Assembly (NCBI GenBank): GCA_900549155.1
Contig: URNF01000086.1
Coordinates: forward strand, 1-9,209
Length of the DNA stretch: 9,209 nt
Direction of reading: 5' to 3'
From: an uncultured Oscillospiraceae bacterium
Lineage (GTDB): Bacteria; Bacillota; Clostridia; Oscillospirales; Acutalibacteraceae
Positions within the stretch are counted from its first letter, which is position 1. Every line of letters begins with the position of its first letter. Below are positions 5,443 through 9,209 of the stretch, piece after piece. The notes beneath the pieces are model-generated. The model worked only from the letters and a program-made list of their open reading frames with translations, had not been told where the DNA came from and did not search any database. Made by a program: the position numbers and the translations under genes.

Positions 5443-5685
5443 ATGCGGGTCAAGGATGCGATCGTTTACCGTTTACAGACATTGTGCAGCGCACGACATA
5501 TACGCTATAACGAGCTTGCCGTGCGGTCGGGCGTGACACCCTCAACGGTATACAGTCTCATGCAAAAGGAGCGGCAGGACATATCAGTCACCACCGTGAA
5601 AAAGCTGTGCGACGGGCTGGACATCTCCATCGCCGAATTTTTTGACGACGACATCTTCCGCGAGCTCGAGCAGGAAATACAATGA
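5443..5685 (+). CDS. XRE-family helix-turn-helix regulator (first)
   Basis: This is a small single-domain DNA-binding protein of the Cro/C1 type, about 80 residues from the ATG at 5443 (MRVKDAIVYRLQ). The helix-turn-helix lies in YNELAVRSGVTPSTVYSLMQ (22-41), followed by VKKLCDGLDISIAEFF (52-67), the usual last helices of the domain, and an acidic tail. No ligand or dimerisation domain is added. The alternative ATG at 5392 has a better-looking GGGAG but adds 17 residues unlike the family; homologues I recall begin near MRVKDAI. A GCCCC/GGGGC hairpin (5414-5427) lies between the two possible starts. It is divergent from the SLOG gene and probably regulates both genes through the palindromes at 5336-5357 (inference). 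Confidence 0.85.
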   Translation: MRVKDAIVYRLQTLCSARHIRYNELAVRSGVTPSTVYSLMQKERQDISVTTVKKLCDGLDISIAEFFDDDIFRELEQEIQ

Positions 5686-5741
5686 TCTATGTATAGGATA
5701 CCATCCCTTTTGCGATCCGTCAATGGTTTATGCCGACAGCG

Positions 5742-5768
5742 CGACGGGGCTTGCGGGTCTTGCCGTCG
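5742..5768. repeat. Inverted repeat CGACGG / CCGTCG around the -35 of the second XRE gene
   Basis: CGACGG (5742-5747) and CCGTCG (5763-5768) are perfect inverted copies separated by 15 bases, so their centres are 21 bp apart, about two helical turns. They flank the -35 hexamer TTGCGG (5751-5756). They could be an operator for self-regulation, or a weak stem-loop at the end of the upstream XRE transcript; there is no T-run. Confidence 0.35.
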
Positions 5769-5779
5769 TGTGATATAAT
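5751..5779 (+). promoter_or_regulatory. Promoter of the second XRE gene (TTGCGG - 17 bp - extended -10 TGA-TATAAT)
   Basis: A perfect -10 TATAAT (5774-5779) preceded by TGA is paired with a partial -35 TTGCGG (5751-5756) at the ideal 17-bp spacing. It gives the downstream XRE gene its own short transcript, ending at the terminator near 6107. Confidence 0.75.
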
Positions 5780-5806
5780 ATAGGCATCATTTTTGTGGGA
5801 GTGAGC

Positions 5807-6064
5807 ATGGCGATGGATTTCAAAAATCGGGATCGGTTCATCAATCTCGGCATCACGATTTCGGTTCTGCGCAAGCTGCGGGGCATGTCGCAGGAGCAGC
5901 TGGCGGAAAAAGCGAACATCAGCCGCTCCCACCTGAGCGCCATTGAGGCGCCGAACATGGTGCGGGCGTTTTCGCTGGAAGCGCTGTATGACATTGCGGA
6001 TGCGCTGGAGATCGAACCGGGCGCGCTGCTGGACGCCGCCGCATCTCCGCTCTATAAAAAATAA
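5807..6064 (+). CDS. XRE-family helix-turn-helix regulator (second)
   Basis: This is a second small Cro/C1-type DNA-binding protein, 85 residues from the ATG at 5807. The classic pattern is clear: LGITISVLRKLRGMSQEQLA (14-33), then the recognition helix NISRSHLSAIE (37-47), then FSLEALYDIADALEIEPGALL (55-75). The protein ends shortly after the domain, so it carries no sensing module. GGGAG (5797-5801) is five bases before the chosen ATG; an ATG two codons later and a GTG at 5795 are less likely. It has its own promoter and strong terminator, so it is a monocistronic unit. It differs clearly from the first XRE protein and is not a recent duplicate. Its targets are unknown. Confidence 0.9.
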   Translation: MAMDFKNRDRFINLGITISVLRKLRGMSQEQLAEKANISRSHLSAIEAPNMVRAFSLEALYDIADALEIEPGALLDAAASPLYKK

Positions 6065-6066
6065 CA

Positions 6067-6107
6067 CAAACGGGAGACACTTCAAAAAAGTGTCTCCCGT
6101 TTTTTTC
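6067..6107 (+). terminator. Strong intrinsic terminator after the second XRE gene
   Basis: ACGGGAGACACTT (6070-6082) pairs perfectly with AAGTGTCTCCCGT (6088-6100) across a CAAAA loop. It is followed by an uninterrupted T-run to 6107, a textbook rho-independent terminator three bases after the stop codon. Confidence 0.95.
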
Positions 6108-6120
6108 ATCCGACCCTGTC

Positions 6121-6199
6121 GGATTTCATCGCGGCGCGATTTCATCTGCGCGGGGCAAGGAAATCGCCCCACGCGGATTTCTTCCGCCCGATGGGCGGA
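6121..6199. repeat. Non-coding stretch with overlapping hairpins and a GATTTC repeat
   Basis: Three near-copies of GATTTCATC occur at 6122-6130, 6138-6146 and, with one change, 6176-6184. GCGATTTC (6136-6143) forms a perfect inverted repeat with GAAATCGC (6160-6167). GGGGC (6152-6156) with GCCCC (6166-6170), extended past a mismatch by GCG/CGC, forms an alternative stem that shares bases 6166-6167 with the first. TCCGCCC (6183-6189) with GGGCGGA (6193-6199) makes a third, perfect hairpin with a three-base loop. No T-run follows on either strand. No plausible gene is seen between 6108 and 6277. Confidence 0.5.
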
Positions 6200-6277
6200 C
6201 AGCACTTCCCCACATCGGCGGCTTTCGGCGCTGCGGCGGACAACGCCGCGCAGGCGGCGGGATGTTCGGCTGCTGCA

Positions 6278-6643
6278 TCAGGACTTGTCCCCCGATTTGC
6301 CGACAAGTCCGCAGAGAAAGCTGAAAAACACCGCCGCGGCAATGCCGCCCGCCGTCGCGGTCAAGCCGCCCTGCAGCACGCCGAAGATGCCGTTTTTCGC
6401 CACCAGCTCTTCCACACCCTTTGCCAGCGTATACCCGAAGCCCGTCAGCGGCACGGTCGCGCCCGCACCCGCAAATTTTACCAGCGGTGCATATACCCCC
6501 ACCGCCGTCAGTGCCACGCCCAGCGTCACAAACAGCACCAAGATCCGCGCGGGCGTCATTTTGGTGTAGTCGATGAGCAACTGCCCCACGACACAGATCG
6601 CACCGCCCACCAAAAACGCTTTCAAAAGCATCAGAAGATCCAT
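6278..6643 (-). CDS. spoVAE: Stage V sporulation protein AE (SpoVAE-type membrane protein)
   Basis: SpoVA proteins sit in the spore inner membrane and move dipicolinic acid into the forespore and out at germination. The 121-residue product is very hydrophobic, with about three to four membrane segments (roughly 3-22, 32-52, 85-108 in overlapping stretches). It has the family blocks FLVGGAICVVGQLLID (about 10-25), LTAVGVYAPLVKFAGAGATV (about 45-64) and PLTGFGYTLAKG (about 65-76). Length and the AGAGATVP block fit SpoVAE better than the longer SpoVAC. The ATG at 6643 is chosen because AGGTGA lies five bases upstream; a GTG at 6652 overlaps that site. It stands alone without spoVAC or spoVAD neighbours. 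It is divergent from rubrerythrin. Confidence 0.9.
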   Translation of the reverse strand: MDLLMLLKAFLVGGAICVVGQLLIDYTKMTPARILVLFVTLGVALTAVGVYAPLVKFAGAGATVPLTGFGYTLAKGVEELVAKNGIFGVLQGGLTATAGGIAAAVFFSFLCGLVGKSGDKS

Positions 6644-6660
6644 TGCGTTCACCTCACCGT

Positions 6661-6689
6661 TAGCATATCCGCCGGCAAAGTGATTATAC
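6661..6689 (-). promoter_or_regulatory. Possible sigma-G-like promoter of spoVAE
   Basis: On the minus strand GTATA (6689-6685) fits the sigma-G -35 pattern GHATR, and TATGCTA (6667-6661) differs from CATNHTA only at its first base; the spacer is 17 bp. The implied start lies only about ten bases before the ATG and would barely include the ribosome binding site, which weakens the call. Forespore expression would fit a SpoVA protein. Confidence 0.3.
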
Positions 6690-6699
6690 TAATTTTGAG

Positions 6700-6728
6700 G
6701 CAAAAATATATACCAAAAGTATTTTTGC
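6700..6728. repeat. Perfect inverted repeat GCAAAAATA - 11 bp - TATTTTTGC in the spoVAE/rubrerythrin intergenic region
   Basis: Arms at 6700-6708 and 6720-6728 match perfectly, with centres 20 bp apart, about two helical turns. This suits a dimeric repressor binding one DNA face, or a leader hairpin. It lies 32 bases before the rubrerythrin ATG, between two divergent genes. It does not match the PerR box well. Candidate -10/-35 pairs for rubrerythrin overlap or abut it (TTGAGG at 6695-6700), but none is convincing. Confidence 0.5.
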
Positions 6729-6759
6729 ACGAAAAATCAACAAAAAGGAGTCAAACACG

Positions 6760-7296
6760 ATGCCGGAACTGAAAGGAACAAAGACAGCGGCAAACCTTGC
6801 CGCCGCATTCGCAGGGGAGTCGCAGGCGCGCAACAAATACACCTTCTATGCCCACAAAGCGAAAAAGGACGGGTTTGAGCAGATCGCCGCCCTGTTCACC
6901 GAGACCGCCGACAACGAGCGGGCGCACGCGAAAATCTGGTTTTCGCTGCTGCACGGCATGCCCGAAACGGCAAACAACCTGAAGGACGCCGCCGACGGCG
7001 AGCATTTCGAGTGGGTCGATATGTATGAGACGTTCGCGAAAGAGGCGCGCGCGGAAGGCTTCGAGGATATCGCGCGAAAATTTGAGGAGGTCGGCAAGAT
7101 CGAGAAGGCGCACGAGGAGCGCTTTCGCGCTCTGCTGAAAAACGTGGAGAACGGGAGAGTGTTTTCAAAAGAGGGGGACGCCGTGTGGATCTGCCGCAAC
7201 TGCGGGCACATCGCGATCGGCAAGACCGCCCCCGCCGTCTGCCCCGTCTGCGGCGAAAAGCAGAGCTATTTCGAGGAACGGGCACAAAATTACTGA
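6760..7296 (+). CDS. rbr: Rubrerythrin
   Basis: Rubrerythrin is a cytoplasmic non-heme iron peroxidase that reduces hydrogen peroxide in anaerobes, taking electrons through its rubredoxin domain. The 178-residue product has the usual two parts. The ferritin-like diiron four-helix domain spans about 1-128, with ligands E20 and E53 in ETADNERAH (48-56), E90/E95 in MYETFAKEA, and ExxH at E115-H118. The C-terminal rubredoxin-like domain (about 142-172) has two CxxC knuckles at 145-148 (CRNC) and 161-164 (CPVC). Which of E90, E95 or E99 is the ligand cannot be fixed by eye. AAGGAG (6744-6749) sets the ATG. No terminator is visible before the next gene, which has its own promoter. It is divergent from spoVAE. 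Confidence 0.96.
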   Translation: MPELKGTKTAANLAAAFAGESQARNKYTFYAHKAKKDGFEQIAALFTETADNERAHAKIWFSLLHGMPETANNLKDAADGEHFEWVDMYETFAKEARAEGFEDIARKFEEVGKIEKAHEERFRALLKNVENGRVFSKEGDAVWICRNCGHIAIGKTAPAVCPVCGEKQSYFEERAQNY

Positions 7297-7303
7297 CGGA
7301 CAC

Positions 7304-7332
7304 TTGCGGGCGCGGCGATAGTGTGCTATACT
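7304..7332 (+). promoter_or_regulatory. Promoter of the HD-domain operon (TTGCGG - 17 bp - extended -10 TGC-TATACT)
   Basis: TTGCGG (7304-7309) and TATACT (7327-7332), the latter preceded by TGC, are spaced by exactly 17 bp. They lie right after the rubrerythrin stop codon and 34 bases before the HD gene ATG. The architecture (TTGCGGG followed by an extended -10) is the same as at 5751-5779. Confidence 0.75.
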
Positions 7333-7366
7333 TTCTTTAATTCTACGATTTTCGCGGGAGGAAAGT

Positions 7367-8044
7367 ATGCATATTGTCAACGATCGGCAGCGCGCGCTCA
7401 TGGCGTGGCTGATAGAAAAGCTGGGGCTGCCCGGCGATCCCGACACCGTGAACACCCAGGCGCTCATCGAAACGGCGCTCAGCACGGTGCAGCGGGACGG
7501 TGTGGACAAGCTCATTTCGTATCTCGCGGGCAGCGACTATTACAGAGCGCCTGCATCCACGCGGTTTCACGGCAACTATGCCGGCGCGCTTGCGGAGCAC
7601 AGTCTCAACGTCACCGCGCTGCTGATGCAGAAAAACGAGCAGCTTGCCCTCGGCATCCCGCAGGAGAGCTGTCTGCTTGCGGGGCTGTGCCACGACCTGT
7701 GCAAGGTCAATTTTTACACGGTGGACTATCGCAATCAAAAGGTCTATGCCCCGAACGGCTCCAAATCCGACCAAAAGGGGCGCTTTGACTGGCAGACCGT
7801 ACCCGTGTTCGTCATCGAGGACGCTTTCCCCTGCGGTCACGGCGAAAAGTCCGTCATCATGCTGCAGAATTTCATGCGCCTGACGCAGGAAGAAATTCTC
7901 ATGATCCGCTGGCACATGGGGCCGTTTTCCTCGTCCACGAACGATTATGATTTCAGCAACGCCGTGGATTTCAAGCCCGAGATCGTTGCCCTGTTTACCG
8001 CCGACATGGAAGCGTCGGCACTGTTCGAAGAAACGCGACACTGA
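7367..8044 (+). CDS. HD-domain metal-dependent phosphohydrolase
   Basis: The 225-residue product carries the HD-superfamily metal ligands: H78 in ALAEHSLNV, the H109-D110 doublet in GLCHDLCK (107-113), H158 in PCGHGEKS, H183 in IRWHMG, and D213 in FTADME. HD proteins hydrolyse phosphate esters such as nucleotides or RNA ends; this substrate is unknown. Between the HD doublet and H158 lies an insertion with aromatic residues (FYTVDYRNQKVYAPNG at 116-131). I recall similar HD proteins from clostridial genomes and phages. It starts at the ATG at 7367 after GGGAGG (7356-7361), with its own promoter. The stop overlaps the next gene's GAGGAG, so it is first in a three-gene operon. No signal peptide or membrane segment is seen; probably cytoplasmic. 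Confidence 0.88.
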   Translation: MHIVNDRQRALMAWLIEKLGLPGDPDTVNTQALIETALSTVQRDGVDKLISYLAGSDYYRAPASTRFHGNYAGALAEHSLNVTALLMQKNEQLALGIPQESCLLAGLCHDLCKVNFYTVDYRNQKVYAPNGSKSDQKGRFDWQTVPVFVIEDAFPCGHGEKSVIMLQNFMRLTQEEILMIRWHMGPFSSSTNDYDFSNAVDFKPEIVALFTADMEASALFEETRH

Positions 8045-8056
8045 GGAGAAACTGTC

Positions 8057-8542
8057 ATGCTCAAAAAATATCTGATCGTCTTTTTCGTTTCCATGGTGCC
8101 GCTCATCGAGCTGCGCGGCGCGATCCCGATCTCACAGCTGCCGTCGGTGGGTCTGCCGCTTTGGCAGGCATACATCGTCAGCATCGTCGGCAACATGCTC
8201 CCCGTTCCGATCATTTTCCTGTTTGCCCGCCGCGTGCTGGAATGGGGCAAGGATAAGAAATATATCGGCAAATTCTTCACCTTCTGCCTTGAAAAAGGGC
8301 ACAAGGGCGGTGAGAAGCTGCAACAAAAAGCGGGGCGCGGACTTTTCTGGGCGCTGATGCTGTTTGTCGCCATCCCCCTGCCGGGCACGGGTGCCTGGAC
8401 GGGCACGCTGGCGGCGAGCCTGCTCGACATGGATTTCAAAAAAAGCAGCCTTGCCGTGATGCTCGGCGTGCTGATCGCGGGCGGCATCATGGGTGCTGCC
8501 AGCGCGGGGCTGTTCGGCGCGATCGGCGCGCTGTTCTCATGA
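8057..8542 (+). CDS. PF06695/COG2426 family membrane protein (so-called small multidrug export protein)
   Basis: This is a small integral membrane protein of 161 residues in a family called 'small multidrug export', although export activity is poorly supported. Hallmarks are PLIELRGAIP (15-24) and the paired block AIPLPGTGAWTGTLAASLL (105-123). Similar re-entrant-loop motifs have linked this family to the DedA/VTT superfamily of lipid scramblase-like proteins (recollection, not shown here). Membrane segments are about 5-24 (partly re-entrant), 36-57, 96-123 and 132-160, with a basic cytoplasmic loop at about 58-94. The ATG at 8057 follows GAGGAG (8043-8048), which overlaps the HD gene stop. 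Its own stop overlaps the lipoprotein start as ATGA. Tight packing argues for one transcript and a shared task. Confidence 0.88.
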   Translation: MLKKYLIVFFVSMVPLIELRGAIPISQLPSVGLPLWQAYIVSIVGNMLPVPIIFLFARRVLEWGKDKKYIGKFFTFCLEKGHKGGEKLQQKAGRGLFWALMLFVAIPLPGTGAWTGTLAASLLDMDFKKSSLAVMLGVLIAGGIMGAASAGLFGAIGALFS

Positions 8543-8943
8543 GCCGCCGCCTTTTTGCGGCGCTCGCGGCGCTTTTCCTGCTGCTTCTTGTCGGCTGCGG
8601 GGACAAAAGCGACGACGCTTTTGCACAGAACAGGGACCGCCTTGTCGGCACATGGCGCATGACCGCCTATGCCGACGAGAGCGGCAAGACCTATGATTTC
8701 ACCGATGAGGACGTGATCTTCACCTATAACGCCGACGGCACGGGCAAAAAGACGGTCGCGGGCAAGGTGGAATACACCCTCACCTATTCCTATGACGGTG
8801 AGCATCTCTACACCACCGCCGCCTATCCCGACACCGGCAAGGTGCAGCTGCGCAACGACCTCTGCACCGCGACAGCGGACACCCTCACGGTGTTTTCCTA
8901 TGACGAAAATGCGACCGTCACGCTGGTGCGCGTGAAGGAATGA
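8539..8943 (+). CDS. Small predicted lipoprotein, lipocalin-like
   Basis: The 134-residue product starts with MSRR, a hydrophobic stretch (about 5-18) and the lipobox LVGC, so the mature protein would be lipid-anchored at Cys20 on the outer face of the membrane. After a short Asp/Ser linker it has LVGTWRMTAYADESGKTY (35-52), resembling the first strand of lipocalin-like/DUF5640-type proteins. Alternating beta-rich segments rich in Tyr, Thr and Asp follow. No catalytic motif is seen and the function is unknown. The ATG overlaps the stop of the membrane-protein gene (ATGA), implying translational coupling. It is the last gene of the operon and is followed by a strong terminator. Confidence 0.85.
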   Translation: MSRRLFAALAALFLLLLVGCGDKSDDAFAQNRDRLVGTWRMTAYADESGKTYDFTDEDVIFTYNADGTGKKTVAGKVEYTLTYSYDGEHLYTTAAYPDTGKVQLRNDLCTATADTLTVFSYDENATVTLVRVKE

Positions 8944-8954
8944 TAATGTCTGAA

Positions 8955-8990
8955 AAAACCCGCCTTTCCCCATGGGGAAAGGCGGGTTTT
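8955..8990. terminator. Bidirectional terminator: 36-bp perfect palindrome
   Basis: AAAACCCGCCTTTCCC (8955-8970) and its exact complement (8975-8990) meet around a CATG centre, giving a 16-bp stem and an A-run on one side and T-run on the other. It terminates the lipoprotein operon on the plus strand and the converging transketolase gene on the minus strand. Confidence 0.92.
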
Positions 8991-9003
8991 GTGATGATTC
9001 TAT

Positions 9004-9209
9004 TTAGTGCTTTGCCTTGATGGCATCCTTTGCCTTTGCGGCAATGTTTGCGGCGCAGAGACCGAAAAGCGGCAAAAGCTCCTTTGCCGGGCCGGATTTG
9101 CCGAAGGTGTCCTCGACGCCGACGCGCAGCACCGGCACAGGCACGGTCTCGCAGATCACTTCCGCGACCGCGCTGCCCAGTCCGCCGATGATGTTGTGCT
9201 CCTCGGCGG
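9004..9209 (-). CDS. Transketolase, C-terminal part (cut by the window edge)
   Basis: Only the last 68 codons are visible; the gene continues past 9209. The translation has AEEHNIIGGLGSAVAEV, then VPVLRVGVEDTFGKSGPA, then a short helical tail ending in AKDAIKAKH. This is the typical end of the transketolase C-terminal domain, where EEHN-GGLGSAVAE and the RVGV-D-FG-SG block are conserved. Transketolase moves two-carbon units between sugar phosphates in the pentose phosphate pathway. In many Clostridia it is split into N- and C-terminal subunits; the tail fits the separate C-subunit (often tktC/tktB), but a full-length enzyme or a DXS-like relative cannot be excluded from this fragment. The stop TAA is at 9006-9004. 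It converges on the terminator at 8955-8990. Confidence 0.88.
   Translation of the reverse strand, partial: AEEHNIIGGLGSAVAEVICETVPVPVLRVGVEDTFGKSGPAKELLPLFGLCAANIAAKAKDAIKAKH

Noticed and set aside
5273..6107. Prophage or integrated-element remnant suggested by two XRE regulators
   Set aside because: No integrase, attachment repeats, structural or replication genes are present, and codon style matches the neighbours.
5720..6205. A 161-codon minus-strand frame opposite the second XRE gene
   Set aside because: It runs through a promoter, the XRE coding region and a terminator hairpin, with no family resemblance.
6683..6697. A PerR box upstream of rubrerythrin
   Set aside because: The best alignment to TTATAAT-N-ATTATAA matches only about 8 of 14 positions, too weak in an AT-rich region.
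6191..6772. A 193-codon plus-strand frame across the hairpin region and opposite spoVAE
   Set aside because: It crosses the spoVAE gene antisense and the divergent promoter region; the minus strand encodes a clear SpoVA protein.
7945..8973. A 342-codon minus-strand frame opposite the HD/membrane/lipoprotein operon
   Set aside because: It covers three genes antisense, begins in the palindromic terminator, and shows no domain.
1..9209. CRISPR arrays, tRNA or rRNA genes, insertion sequences
   Set aside because: No regularly spaced direct repeats, cloverleaf-like segments, rRNA-like sequence or transposase was recognised on either strand.

Overview
The window looks like the chromosomal replication-origin neighbourhood of an anaerobic, probably spore-forming, fairly GC-rich Clostridia bacterium, most likely of the Ruminococcaceae/Oscillospiraceae type. 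The reasons are the classic dnaA <-> rpmH-rnpA-yidD-yidC-jag layout, Firmicutes-style AGGAGG ribosome binding sites, a SpoVAE spore-germination membrane protein, a rubrerythrin, and the end of what looks like a stand-alone transketolase C-terminal subunit. The taxonomic call is inference from gene content and protein style.

Layout. Positions 1-383 hold no gene. They carry a cluster of degenerate DnaA-box-like sites (best form TGTGGAAAA), an AT-rich stretch, and a hairpin after dnaA, so this is probably the downstream half of oriC. dnaA runs leftward (384-1709). Its promoter has the same DnaA-box form just upstream of the -35, which suggests autoregulation and a two-part origin. Rightward come rpmH (with a strong promoter), an intergenic terminator, then rnpA, yidD, yidC and jag, mostly overlapping or tightly spaced. 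This block makes ribosomal protein L34, the RNase P protein, two membrane-protein insertion factors and a KH/R3H RNA-binding protein. A bidirectional terminator closes it at about 4914. The mnmE-mnmG-rsmG genes that often follow jag are not here.

The second half is accessory in character. A small SLOG-fold (YspA/DUF2493-like) gene runs leftward and faces away from a small XRE regulator. Between them lies an unusual three-half-site palindromic element that covers the predicted -35 positions of both promoters. A second, independent XRE regulator has its own promoter and terminator. Next is a structured GC-rich non-coding stretch, an orphan spoVAE on the minus strand, and a divergent rubrerythrin gene, with a perfect 9-bp inverted repeat between the last two. 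Then comes a three-gene rightward unit: an HD-domain phosphohydrolase, a PF06695/COG2426 membrane protein, and a small lipoprotein. Stop and start or ribosome-binding signals overlap between these genes. A 36-bp perfect palindromic terminator separates this unit from the converging transketolase gene cut by the window edge.

How the parts relate. The left half is the conserved replication and membrane-biogenesis core. The most interesting candidates for undescribed biology are the SLOG/XRE divergent pair with its triple half-site, the nested RNA structure just before yidC, the competing hairpins at 6121-6199, and the HD/PF06695/lipoprotein operon.
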